Of a DNA stretch of 51,569 bases, positions 41,493 to 49,874 are shown in pieces. A model generated the notes under the pieces. The model was not told the origin of the DNA, did not search any database, and worked only from the letters and a program-made list of their open reading frames with translations. This DNA is from Acidobacteriota bacterium (GTDB lineage: Bacteria > Acidobacteriota > Holophagae > Acanthopleuribacterales > Acanthopleuribacteraceae): assembly GCA_030066195.1 (NCBI GenBank), contig JASJCB010000074.1, positions 1 to 51,569 of the forward strand, written 5' to 3'. Every line of letters begins with the position of its first letter. The stretch's first letter is position 1. Position numbers and translations under genes: made by a program.

Positions 41493-42668
41493 CTAGGTTT
41501 GCCGCCAAATGCTTTCCATACCGTCGACGAAGGTGGTTGCCACCCGCTCGCGGGTGAAGGGCGCGGCCGCCTTGTAACCGTTGAGGCAGCGTTGCTTCAT
41601 CAATTCGGTGTCGCCTGCAATGCGTTCAAGTGCGGCCCGAAGCGCTTCCTCGGAACGTTCGGTGACGATTTCCGCGCAGTCGTGCTCGCGACACCATCTG
41701 GCCAGGAAGTAATGTTCCGGACAATGCAGGAGAATGGGACGGCCGGCGGCCAGGTACTCGATGGTTTTGGTGGGAAAGATGGTGGACATCTCATCCGGGT
41801 GAATGTGGGTTTCATCGGGCCAGTCCAAAGCCAGGATGAGAAAAGACTGCTGCCGTAAGGCTTCCAGGAGGGCGGGACGTTCGCGATAGAGCGTGAAATG
41901 AATGCCGCCGTCGGCGAAACCCATATTCTTTACGGCATCGTGATTCTGGCCGCTGGCGATAACCAGTTCGGTATCGGTCTCGCGCATGACCCTGTAAACG
42001 CGGCCCATGGCCTTCATGTTGATCTCGTAGATATGACCGCTCCAGAAGCCCTTGCTGTTAGTGGGTTCCGAGGGCGGTTCCACGGGCACGGTTTCGGGAT
42101 AGGAATGGACCAGCGGAGTGGGAGAGAGGTTGTACTTGTGTTGGTACAGGTCGGCCATGCCCTGACTCATTACGAAGAAGGGACCCAGGTCCTTCAACAA
42201 CTTCTTCTGGAAGCGTGCGGCAAACTTGCCGAAGGGTCGGCCGGTAAGCGCCTCGGCTACCGTATCATGCAAGTAGGGAACGAAGGGCACCCTGGCAAGT
42301 TTAGCGGCGCGCCGGGCAACCGCCAGATAGAAGACGTTGGGGTAGACCCCGACCACCGCGCCGCATCGGTGCTGTTTGACCAGGCGGGCGACGATGCGTG
42401 CGGTACGGCCGATTTGCAGATACATGGCCAGCATGCCGCCGCGGGAACTGGTGTCGGTATAATCTCGCATCAGACGGTAGACGGGATAGGGACTGTCGGG
42501 GTCCGTCTCCTCTTGACCGGGTTTGCGGATGGTGGCCACGACCACTTTTTCGGGTGGTAGAGCACCCAGCAGGTTCTTCATGATGACGGTCGATCCGCCG
42601 CCCACGGGGGGATACGGATGCATGGCGAACATAATGGGTTTGGACGGAACGGGTACGGCGTCGGCCAC
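41493..42668 (-). CDS. glycosyltransferase-like protein
   Basis: A 391-residue protein. The N-terminus (MHPYPPVGGGSTVIMKNLL) and the C-terminal FPTKTIEYLAAGRPILLH indicate a GT-B glycosyltransferase of the family 4/family 1 type, though the second half is more divergent than in the two downstream enzymes. GTG 42668 has GGAG six bases upstream. It is placed between the sugar epimerase and the other glycosyltransferases, consistent with assembly of a surface glycan carrying the sugar made upstream. Confidence 0.85.
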   Translation of the reverse strand: MADAVPVPSKPIMFAMHPYPPVGGGSTVIMKNLLGALPPEKVVVATIRKPGQEETDPDSPYPVYRLMRDYTDTSSRGGMLAMYLQIGRTARIVARLVKQHRCGAVVGVYPNVFYLAVARRAAKLARVPFVPYLHDTVAEALTGRPFGKFAARFQKKLLKDLGPFFVMSQGMADLYQHKYNLSPTPLVHSYPETVPVEPPSEPTNSKGFWSGHIYEINMKAMGRVYRVMRETDTELVIASGQNHDAVKNMGFADGGIHFTLYRERPALLEALRQQSFLILALDWPDETHIHPDEMSTIFPTKTIEYLAAGRPILLHCPEHYFLARWCREHDCAEIVTERSEEALRAALERIAGDTELMKQRCLNGYKAAAPFTRERVATTFVDGMESIWRQT

Positions 42669-42687
42669 GGTGATCTCCAGTAAGGAT

Positions 42688-43740
42688 TCAGCGCGTTTCG
42701 CGCTTCATCCAGCTTTCATAGATTTCTTCAAAGATGTTGTCCAGCGAGCGGGTGATATCCCAGTCGGGGTAATCGGCCTTGATGCCGGACAGGTCCGAGA
42801 TGTAACAGATATGATCGCCCTCGCGCGCTTTTTCAGAATACCGGTACTGCATTTCTTTGCCGCTGAGCGCGCTGATCTTGCTGAAGGCTTCCAGGATGGA
42901 GCAGCTGTTGTTGCGACCGCCGCCCAGGTTGTAGACCTTGCCGGAGCCCGGCTTTTCCAGGAACATGTGGATGAAGCGCGCCACGTCGTAGCTGTGGATG
43001 TTGTCGCGCACCTGTTTGCCCTTGTAGCCGAAGACCGTGTAGGTGCCGCCGGAAAGGTTGACCTTGATCAGGTAGCTCAGGAAACCGTGCAGCTCTACGC
43101 CGGAATGGTTGGGTCCGGTCAGGCAGCCGCCGCGCAGGCAGCAGGTTTTCATGTCGAAGTAGCGGCCGTATTCCTGGACCATGACATCGGCCGCCACCTT
43201 GGAGGCGCCGAACAGGGAATGCTTGCTTCGATCGATGCGCATCTGTTCGGTGATACCGTTGTAGTCGGCTTCATCGGCGTATTCCCAACGGGTTTCCAGC
43301 TCCTTGAGGGCCAGTTCGTTGGGCGCGTCGCCATAGACCTTGTTGGTGGACATGTGCGCGAAAGGCGCCCCGGGTACGTGGCGACGGGTTGCTTCCAGCA
43401 GGTTGAGCGTGCCTACGGCGTTCACGTCGAAGTCGTCGAAGGGTATGGCGGCGGCGCGGTCGTGGCTGGGCTGGGCAGCCGCGTGCACGATCGCATCCGG
43501 CTTCAGGGATTCGAAGAAGTCCAGCACGCCCTTGCGGTCGCGAATGTCCAGTTCGTGATGAGTGAAGTTCTTGCAGCCCTGCTCCAGGCGTCCCTGGTTC
43601 CAGCGGGTGTCGCCCTGCGGTCCGAAGAAGACCGAGCGCATATTGTTGTCTACACCGTGAATTTCCCAACCCAGGTTGTCGAAATAGGTGACGACCTCGG
43701 AGCCGATCAGGCCGTTAGAACCGGTAACCAGTAGTTTCAT
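42688..43740 (-). CDS. CDP-paratose 2-epimerase-like NAD-dependent epimerase
   Basis: A 350-residue extended short-chain dehydrogenase. It starts at ATG 43740, overlapping the upstream stop (ATGA), with GGGGAG nearby; an upstream in-frame extension is a shadow. TGSNGLIG (6-13) binds NAD. The hallmarks AAQPSHDRAAAIPFDDFDVN, SLFGASKVAADVMVQEYGRY and RGGCLTGPNHSGVELHGFL are those of CDP-paratose/tyvelose 2-epimerases. The real substrate in this cluster may differ, since no other CDP-dideoxyhexose gene is visible. Confidence 0.9.
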   Translation of the reverse strand: MKLLVTGSNGLIGSEVVTYFDNLGWEIHGVDNNMRSVFFGPQGDTRWNQGRLEQGCKNFTHHELDIRDRKGVLDFFESLKPDAIVHAAAQPSHDRAAAIPFDDFDVNAVGTLNLLEATRRHVPGAPFAHMSTNKVYGDAPNELALKELETRWEYADEADYNGITEQMRIDRSKHSLFGASKVAADVMVQEYGRYFDMKTCCLRGGCLTGPNHSGVELHGFLSYLIKVNLSGGTYTVFGYKGKQVRDNIHSYDVARFIHMFLEKPGSGKVYNLGGGRNNSCSILEAFSKISALSGKEMQYRYSEKAREGDHICYISDLSGIKADYPDWDITRSLDNIFEEIYESWMKRETR

Positions 43741-44729
43741 TGTCTCCCCTCTTTCTCTTTGGAAGGTGTCCCCAGGGCCTCGCACCACAGGTCTGCCATG
43801 AACTCCTCGGTTTTACTCATGGACTCGTAGGTGCAGCCGCCGATGTGGGGTGTGATCAATAAGTTGTTCGCCGTTTGCGCGTAACGCACCAAGGGGTGAT
43901 CCGCCATGCCGCCGCTGTCTTCACCGGCCAGCACGTCCAGCGCGGCGCCGCCCGCTTGGTCCGATTGTAGCCAATGCAGCAGCGCGGTCTCGTCCACCAA
44001 CTCGCCGCGCGCCGTGTTGATGAAGAAGGAGCCCGGTCTCATCAGCGCAAATTGACGTTCGCCGAAGAAGCCGTGGTTGTCGGGACTGTAATCCACGTGC
44101 AGGCTGACAATATCGGCTTGATTCAACAGATCGTCGAGCGGCAGCAGGGTAACGCCGTCCTCGGCCGGGACGTCCCGGCCCGGTTTGTCCGTAGCGATGA
44201 CCCTAATGCCGAATACCTTCAGGTACCCGGCCACCAATCGTCCCAGCCTGCCGAAGCCCACGATGCCGCAGGTCTTGCCGTCCAGTTCGCGGCCGCGAAA
44301 GAGATCGCGGTTCCAGCCGCCCTCGCGGACATGGTTCACCGCGGCGGGCACCCCGCGCATGAGGGCCAGCATCAGGCCCACGGTGTGTTCCGCGGTGGCG
44401 CAGACCCGGCGCAGGAATTCGGTGCGGCCCTTCAACGACAGTACCCGGATGCCGCGCGACTCGGCGGCGGCCAGGTCCACGTGATTCAGGCCGGTGGTGG
44501 GCGTAACGATAAAACGCAGATTGGGCGCCGCGTCCAAGACTTCCCGGTCGATGCGGTGGCGCAGGCGTATCCACAGCGTGTTCGCCGTGCGCACTGCCGC
44601 CGTTAATGACGCCCGATCCGGAAGATCCGCTGAAGTCACCCGGGCTTTTGCCTCCAGCACTGCCAGCGCTTTGGGAGAGAACCGTTCGTTTTCGCTGATC
44701 AAGAGGTGGTGCTGTCCGCCGGAGGTCAC
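43737..44729 (-). CDS. D-isomer-specific 2-hydroxyacid dehydrogenase
   Basis: A 330-residue NAD(P)-dependent dehydrogenase related to D-3-phosphoglycerate dehydrogenase. NAD-binding GIVGFGRLGRLVAGYL, catalytic Arg in INTARGELVDE, and the His in ITPHIGGCTYES are conserved. GTG 44729 has GGAGGG five bases upstream. It lacks the ACT domain of biosynthetic SerA. Its place between neuC and the sugar epimerase suggests a role in making a modified sugar or a hydroxyacid substituent of the glycan; that is inference. Confidence 0.9.
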   Translation of the reverse strand: MTSGGQHHLLISENERFSPKALAVLEAKARVTSADLPDRASLTAAVRTANTLWIRLRHRIDREVLDAAPNLRFIVTPTTGLNHVDLAAAESRGIRVLSLKGRTEFLRRVCATAEHTVGLMLALMRGVPAAVNHVREGGWNRDLFRGRELDGKTCGIVGFGRLGRLVAGYLKVFGIRVIATDKPGRDVPAEDGVTLLPLDDLLNQADIVSLHVDYSPDNHGFFGERQFALMRPGSFFINTARGELVDETALLHWLQSDQAGGAALDVLAGEDSGGMADHPLVRYAQTANNLLITPHIGGCTYESMSKTEEFMADLWCEALGTPSKEKEGRQ

Positions 44730-44753
44730 GACCGCCCTCCGCTCGTGGAGAAT

Positions 44754-45908
44754 TCAATACGCCAGTTTCTTTTCATAGGACAGCTTCCAGGTGGCCAGGA
44801 TGTCGGCAATGCGCTCGCCCGCATGCCCGTCGCCGTAGATGGGTTCGGACTTGGGGCGCGGCGAAGCCAGCATGGTTTCGATAGCCGCACGGATGGCGGC
44901 GCGGTCGTGGGGCACATCGGTCACATTAGGTCCGCGCTGACGGCCCGATTGGCGCGACCCGATGTTGATGGTGGGCACGCCCAGGAAGGCGCATTCGCGA
45001 ATACCCACGCTGCTGTTACCCACGATACCGCGACTGTTGATGAGCAGGCGCAGGAAATCCGCCGAGGCCATGTTCTTGAAGAAGTGCAGGTTGGGCGGAT
45101 CGTGGTGCTCGCGGAAGGCGCGAATGCCGCCGGAGGTGCCGTCGGAGCCGGCGTCCACGTTGGGCCAGAACCACAGGGTGGGAAAACCGGTGTCGGTGAC
45201 GGCTTGCAGGGTCTCGGTGATCTGCATGCGGGCCAGTTCGTACTCCGTGGTGACCGGGTGCTGCATGACGACGATGTAACCGTTGGAAAGGTCCATGGTC
45301 CAACCCACGCCGCCGTACTTCTCATAGGGTTGGAAGTCCAGGTCGGGCTGCTTGCAAACCTCGGCGGCGATGTCGATGGAGGGGCAGCCGGTCACCGAAA
45401 CGTTTTCGGCCAGTTCGCCCATGCGAATGACATTTTCGGCCGCCAGTCGGTTGGCCACCAGGTGTAGGTCGGACAGCTTGGTGACCGCGTGGCGCACCTT
45501 CTCGTCGATGGACCCGGTAACCTCGCCGCCCTGGATGTGGACCACGGGGATATTCATATACGCGCCGGCGACCGCCGTAGCCAGGGTCTCGTAGCGGTCG
45601 GCAATGGTGACCACCATGTCGGGCTGCAGGTTGTAGAACACGGTAGACAGTTCCATCAGGCCCAGGCCGGTAGTCTTGGCCATGTTGGTGGGGCTCTCGC
45701 CTTCCAACACATTGTGAACACGGGCGGTGATGTTGAAGCCGTCGCGTTCGATGTAATTCACCGCGGTGCCGTAGCGGTCCAACAGGGCCGAAGCGGCCAC
45801 CACCAGTTGTAGCTTCAGGTCGGGATGGGCCTGAATCGCGGTCAAGGCGGTTTTGATGCGGCTGTAACTGGGCCGCGCGGTGATAACCACGCAGACTTTG
45901 CGTTTCAT
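44754..45908 (-). CDS. neuC: hydrolysing UDP-GlcNAc 2-epimerase (NeuC-type)
   Basis: A 384-residue enzyme of the UDP-N-acetylglucosamine 2-epimerase family. NeuC releases N-acetylmannosamine (or a related ManNAc derivative) and UDP, the first step of sialic-acid-type synthesis. Blocks: VITARPSYSRIKTALTAI, VVTIADRYETLATAVAG, VVHIQGGEVTGSIDEKVRHAVTKLS in two stretches, and GNSSVGIRECAFLGVPTINIGSRQ. ATG 45908 overlaps the neuB stop (ATGA), the usual neuB-neuC coupling. A legionaminic-type GDP-linked substrate cannot be ruled out from motifs. Confidence 0.92.
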   Translation of the reverse strand: MKRKVCVVITARPSYSRIKTALTAIQAHPDLKLQLVVAASALLDRYGTAVNYIERDGFNITARVHNVLEGESPTNMAKTTGLGLMELSTVFYNLQPDMVVTIADRYETLATAVAGAYMNIPVVHIQGGEVTGSIDEKVRHAVTKLSDLHLVANRLAAENVIRMGELAENVSVTGCPSIDIAAEVCKQPDLDFQPYEKYGGVGWTMDLSNGYIVVMQHPVTTEYELARMQITETLQAVTDTGFPTLWFWPNVDAGSDGTSGGIRAFREHHDPPNLHFFKNMASADFLRLLINSRGIVGNSSVGIRECAFLGVPTINIGSRQSGRQRGPNVTDVPHDRAAIRAAIETMLASPRPKSEPIYGDGHAGERIADILATWKLSYEKKLAY

Positions 45909-46936
45909 GCACCCTCCAAATCTTCGAAACGCAAAAAGGCATCGCGCTCCAGGTCTCGTAGCAGAGTGCGACCCACCAACTCGTCGAAGCGGTTCTCGGG
46001 AATGCCGGTTCCGGGTTTCTTGATGGTCAGATGTTCCGCGCTCAGCACGGTGCCGGCTTTCAAATCGGTTTTGGCGACCACGCTACGGGTGAACAATTGC
46101 CGCAGGTTCTCCAGGTCGCCGGCCATGCCGTCTTTTTCGACCGGATGAGCCAGCATGGTTTCGCAGAAGCGCAAGCCCTGCACCAGTTGTTTCAATTCAG
46201 CCGTGGTGATGGAGGCGACCACGTCGGGCCCGAACATCTCGCGGCTCATGGTGACGTGAATCTCCAACATGCGCGCGCCCTGAATCAGCGCCGCAATGCC
46301 GGGCCAGATGGTGCCGGAATGATCGGACAAACCCACGGGGCAGTTGTAGCGACTCGCCAGCTGCGGGATGACATTCAGCCCTACCTTTTCGGGCGGGCAG
46401 GGGTAGGCGCTGGTGCACTGGAAAACGCCGAAGGGATTGCCGTGCTCGCGGATGATCTCCACGGCGGCGTCCAGTTCGGAGAGTTTGCTCATACCCGATG
46501 ACAGCAGCACGGGCTTACCCGTAGCCAGAATGCGGCGCAACATGCGGTGATTGGTAACCTCGCCCGAGGCAATCTTCCAAACGGCCATGTCCAGACCGGC
46601 CAACAGTTCCACGGCTTCCAACGAGAAGGGCGAGCTGAGGAAGATAAGACCGCGCTCAGTAGCGTGTTCAGCCAGGCCGGCCCATTGTGTCGGCGTGAAC
46701 TCCATGCGCTTCCAGTAATCGTAGCGGGTGGCGTCCTGTTTGCTGAACTTGATGCGGAAGGGTTCGGAGGGCGTGGATTCCGCGGCGGCGATATGGGTCT
46801 GAAACTTGATCGCATCGGCGCCCGCGTCGGCCACGGCGTCGATATAGGCGTGGGCGGTGCCCAGACTTCCGTCGTGAGCCTGGGCGATCTCGCCGATCAC
46901 CAGGCAACGGTTTTCATCGAATATAAATGGTTTCAT
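45905..46936 (-). CDS. neuB: N-acetylneuraminate synthase-like protein with SAF domain (NeuB)
   Basis: A 343-residue NeuB. It condenses phosphoenolpyruvate with ManNAc or a related hexosamine to give a nonulosonic acid. EIAQAHDGSLGTAHAYIDA, KFQTH, PFSLEAVELL, KIASGEVTNH, LSSGMSKLSEL, CTSAYPCPPEKVGLN and LSDHSGTIWPGIAAL are the family blocks. The C-terminal ~70 residues are a SAF (antifreeze-like) domain. GGGAG six bases before ATG 46936 supports the start. First gene of the leftward operon. CMP-sugar synthetase (NeuA) is not in the window. Confidence 0.93.
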   Translation of the reverse strand: MKPFIFDENRCLVIGEIAQAHDGSLGTAHAYIDAVADAGADAIKFQTHIAAAESTPSEPFRIKFSKQDATRYDYWKRMEFTPTQWAGLAEHATERGLIFLSSPFSLEAVELLAGLDMAVWKIASGEVTNHRMLRRILATGKPVLLSSGMSKLSELDAAVEIIREHGNPFGVFQCTSAYPCPPEKVGLNVIPQLASRYNCPVGLSDHSGTIWPGIAALIQGARMLEIHVTMSREMFGPDVVASITTAELKQLVQGLRFCETMLAHPVEKDGMAGDLENLRQLFTRSVVAKTDLKAGTVLSAEHLTIKKPGTGIPENRFDELVGRTLLRDLERDAFLRFEDLEGA

Positions 46937-47447
46937 TAAGAGCTCCCGAAATGCTTACCGGCACGATTGACCCACTTATGAGGCTCCGCCCTTTGATCAC
47001 TCTCGCTGACCGCATTCCATTTCATAAAATCGAGGCTCCGACAAGCTCGCACGGGCGCTTGAAGATTTCCAAATTCCCGGCATTATAAACACGCCGTGCG
47101 GGGGAATGCAAGTAGCGTCAACAGCTCCGAGAAGACTCGGCAAAATCGCCGCCCGATCTCGATAGAACGATGTTCTCTTTCGGCGGAAAGCGCTTCCCCA
47201 TATTCGCGACAGCCTCTTGAATCCGCAAACGGAACGGCCGGGAACCAAAATTTTGGATTCAATACGGTCTATTGAATGGAGTACGGCTGATTGGATTCCT
47301 TCAAGTCATCGCCAACGTATGCCATTGCTGGATTCCACGAGGCCGGCCCGCAATTTGCTCCTACCTAAAGCCAGGAAGGTCTTCTCCTGCGATTGTCGGC
47401 AATCGGTTTTCCAGTATCCATCATCGCTCAAATCTAAGGAGAGTATT
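46937..47447. other. 511-base divergent intergenic region
   Basis: Shared upstream region of neuB (leftward) and the VWA gene (rightward). It holds a promoter candidate for neuB (47082-47111), a 12-bp perfect palindrome CCAAAATTTTGG (47245-47256), and arms TTGAATCC (47217-47224) / GGATTCAA (47255-47262) enclosing it; these may be operator elements. Frames here are short and lack ribosome sites. No gene is supported. Confidence 0.5.
47082..47111 (-). promoter_or_regulatory. sigma70-like promoter of the neuB operon
   Basis: Read leftward: TTGCAT (47111-47106), an 18-base spacer, then a perfect TATAAT (47087-47082). Transcription would begin ~47075, leaving a leader of ~140 bases before neuB. 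Confidence 0.5.
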
Positions 47448-49286
47448 ATGTTATGTCGCTCATTGTCGATCCTATGCCCGCTCGTCCTGGCCCTTGGGTT
47501 TTTCCTGTCCGCCTCACAAACGGAAACCGGCGCGCTCACCGGAACCGTGAAGGCTGAGGACGGCATGGAGCTACCCGGTGTTACCATATCCCTGGTCGGT
47601 AAGAAACTCTTCGGCCGGCGCTCCACGATCACTGATGAAAACGGCCGATACCTTTTCAAGAACCTGCCCGCGGGTCCCTATCGGGTTACCTTCGCGATGC
47701 CGGGTTTAAAGACAGTCAAAGTATCGACCCGCATCGAGGCGGGTAAAACCACTCGGCTGGATGCGACTCTGGAGCCTTCTTTGACTCAGGAAATCATCGT
47801 GGTCTCCAGTAATGAACCCCTTGTCGATGTCAGCTCTGCTCCGAATTCGGCGTACTCCGGTGGGGAGCGCTACGCACGTATCAAAGACAACGGTTTCGTT
47901 TCGGTGAAGGACGACCCGCTGTCCACTTTTTCCATCGATGTGGATACCGCCGCCTACGCCAATGTACGCCGTTTCTTGACTCAGGGGGTATTGCCGCCGC
48001 CGGACGCCGTCCGTCTGGAAGAAATGGTCAACTACTTCACCTATGACGACCCGGAACCCGAGTATGAACGACCGTTCGCGGTGACCACCCAGGTAGGCAA
48101 CGCGCCCTGGAACCCCGATCACCGCTTGTTGCGGGTAGGCCTCAAGGCTCGTTCCATCGATCCCGCCGGCCGCCCGGCCTGTAACCTGGTGTTTCTGATC
48201 GATGTCTCCGGCTCCATGCAATCGGCCCATAAACTGCCGCTGTTGAAAGACGCACTCGGCCTGTTGGCAGCCAATTTGGACGAACGCGACAAGGTTTCCG
48301 TGGTTGTCTATGCCTCTGATCAGGGGGTGGCGTTACCACCGACCAGCGGCGCCGATCAGCAGGCGATTCTGGACGCACTGGAGCAATTGCGGGCCGGCGG
48401 CGGCACCAACGGCGAGAAAGGCATCCAGGCCGCCTATCGACTGGCTGCCGAGCAGTTCATAACGGACGGGGTCAACCGGGTCATCCTGGCCACGGACGGC
48501 GATTTCAACCTGGGTGTTCATAGCCACGACGCCCTGGTGAAACTGGCTGAAGACAAAGCTAAAACCGGCATAGAATTGACCGTGTTGGGATTCGGCATGG
48601 GTAATCTCAACGACAAAACCCTGGAGCGGTTGGCCGTGGGTAACGGCAATTACGCCTATATCGACACCCTGGCCGAGGCTGAAAAGGTTCTGGTCGAAGA
48701 GGTCGGCGGCACCTTGGTTATCGTGGCGCGCGACGTTAAGATGCAGTTGGAGTTCAACCCGGCCGAAGTTGCCGAATGGCGCCTGCTGGGTTACGAGAAC
48801 CGCCTGCTGAAGCACACCGAATTCAACGATGACTCGGTGGACGCCGGGGACATGGGCGCCGGTCATTCCATCACGGCCCTTTACGAACTGGTTCCGCCGG
48901 GAATCTCCAAAAAAGCCGCCAAGGTGGGACCGCTGAAATACCAAAGGCGGGCACTCAACCGCAAGTCGAACGGGGGTGAATTGTTGACCGTAAAACTGTA
49001 TTACAAGCCGCCCAAGACACGTTTCAGCAGACGCATGGAAATCCCCGTTCGCGACACCGGCCGGGTCCTGGCCGACTGTAGTGACGACCTGCGCTTTTCG
49101 GCGGCAGTTGCGGCCTTTGCCCTTAAGCTACGCGATGCGCCGGGCGGCAAGGCCGTCACCTGGCGACAGATCGAGGATCTGGCTGAAGGCGCGACCGACT
49201 TCGATCCCAACGGGTACCGCAATCAGTTCCTGGAACTGGTGGGCAAAGCAGCCGCTCTTTCGTCCGCGTCGGAGAAATTGCACTGA
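47448..49286 (+). CDS. exported VWA-domain protein with carboxypeptidase-regulatory-like domain
   Basis: A 612-residue protein. ATG 47448 has AAGGAG six bases upstream and begins a signal peptide (MLCRSLSILCPLVLALGFFL). Residues ~28-108 are a carboxypeptidase regulatory-like (prealbumin-like) beta domain (TGALTGTVKAEDGMELPGV, ENGRYLFKNLPAGPYRVTF). Then comes SLTQEIIVVS, a TonB-box-like linker, and from ~157 the YfbK-type architecture: STFSIDVDTAAYANVRRFL and a VWA domain with MIDAS DVSGSM (252-257), followed by the DUF3520-like C-terminus. YfbK-like proteins are periplasmic; the role is unknown. A UUCG-loop terminator follows. Confidence 0.9.
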   Translation: MLCRSLSILCPLVLALGFFLSASQTETGALTGTVKAEDGMELPGVTISLVGKKLFGRRSTITDENGRYLFKNLPAGPYRVTFAMPGLKTVKVSTRIEAGKTTRLDATLEPSLTQEIIVVSSNEPLVDVSSAPNSAYSGGERYARIKDNGFVSVKDDPLSTFSIDVDTAAYANVRRFLTQGVLPPPDAVRLEEMVNYFTYDDPEPEYERPFAVTTQVGNAPWNPDHRLLRVGLKARSIDPAGRPACNLVFLIDVSGSMQSAHKLPLLKDALGLLAANLDERDKVSVVVYASDQGVALPPTSGADQQAILDALEQLRAGGGTNGEKGIQAAYRLAAEQFITDGVNRVILATDGDFNLGVHSHDALVKLAEDKAKTGIELTVLGFGMGNLNDKTLERLAVGNGNYAYIDTLAEAEKVLVEEVGGTLVIVARDVKMQLEFNPAEVAEWRLLGYENRLLKHTEFNDDSVDAGDMGAGHSITALYELVPPGISKKAAKVGPLKYQRRALNRKSNGGELLTVKLYYKPPKTRFSRRMEIPVRDTGRVLADCSDDLRFSAAVAAFALKLRDAPGGKAVTWRQIEDLAEGATDFDPNGYRNQFLELVGKAAALSSASEKLH

Positions 49287-49294
49287 GTCCCTTT

Positions 49295-49327
49295 ACCCGG
49301 TAACGCTTCGGCGTTGCCGGGTATTTT
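49295..49327 (+). terminator. intrinsic terminator with UUCG tetraloop
   Basis: A 12-bp stem 49295-49306 / 49311-49322 with a single T-G pair and a TTCG loop, followed by ATTTT (49323-49327). It lies nine bases after the VWA gene stop and overlaps the end of the convergent VOC gene by one base. Confidence 0.88.
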
Positions 49328-49713
49328 CAATCGTAGTGGGCAATTTCGATCAGGTTGAGATCGGGGTCGCGGATGTAGATGGACGTAATGGTGCCCACCG
49401 CCCCGGTTCGCTTTAGAGGACCGTCGATGATTTCCACACTACAATCAGCCAGGTGTTGTTGAATCTCTTCGATCTCGGCATCGGTTTTGAAACAAAGGTC
49501 GGCGGAACCGGGCACCGTACGAAAGGCGTGGGGCTCGTATTCATTACCGTATTCGTGCAGATTGATCTTCTGGTTGCCGAAGCGCAGAGCTTTTCGTTCG
49601 TCGTCGTAAGTGATTTCAGTCAAGCCCAATACACGCGTATAGAAATCACAGGTCTGGCGAATGTCCAATACGGTCAATACCAGATGATCCAGTCTATCGA
49701 TATTAAAAGTCAC
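49327..49713 (-). CDS. VOC (glyoxalase/dioxygenase-fold) family protein
   Basis: A 128-residue vicinal oxygen chelate protein. Residues show the paired beta-alpha-beta-beta-beta modules: DRLDHLVLTVLDIRQTCDFY (His10 as a likely metal ligand), FGNQKINLHEYGNEY, DLCFKT and SIYIRDPDLNLIEIAHY (Glu ligand). The pattern and length match glyoxalase domain-containing 5-like (GLOD5) proteins. The reaction is unknown. It is encoded 161 bases downstream of the ENPP-type gene on the same strand. Confidence 0.9.
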   Translation of the reverse strand: MTFNIDRLDHLVLTVLDIRQTCDFYTRVLGLTEITYDDERKALRFGNQKINLHEYGNEYEPHAFRTVPGSADLCFKTDAEIEEIQQHLADCSVEIIDGPLKRTGAVGTITSIYIRDPDLNLIEIAHYD

Positions 49714-49874
49714 AGATTACCCCACGGCCCGGCTTAAGCGGGCATTACCAAAATAACCGATTTACTCAAAAAAATCCAGGATGGGGACTCAGAATCCAGG
49801 AATGCGTGTTTTCAGTCGGAGGATGATCGACCGAAAGATCCCGCCTTTTCGGTATTTTATTTACACGATATCGA

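Noticed and set aside
42523..43734. 403-codon rightward open frame opposite the sugar epimerase
   Set aside because: Antisense shadow; the leftward epimerase has complete signatures and an ATGA-coupled start.
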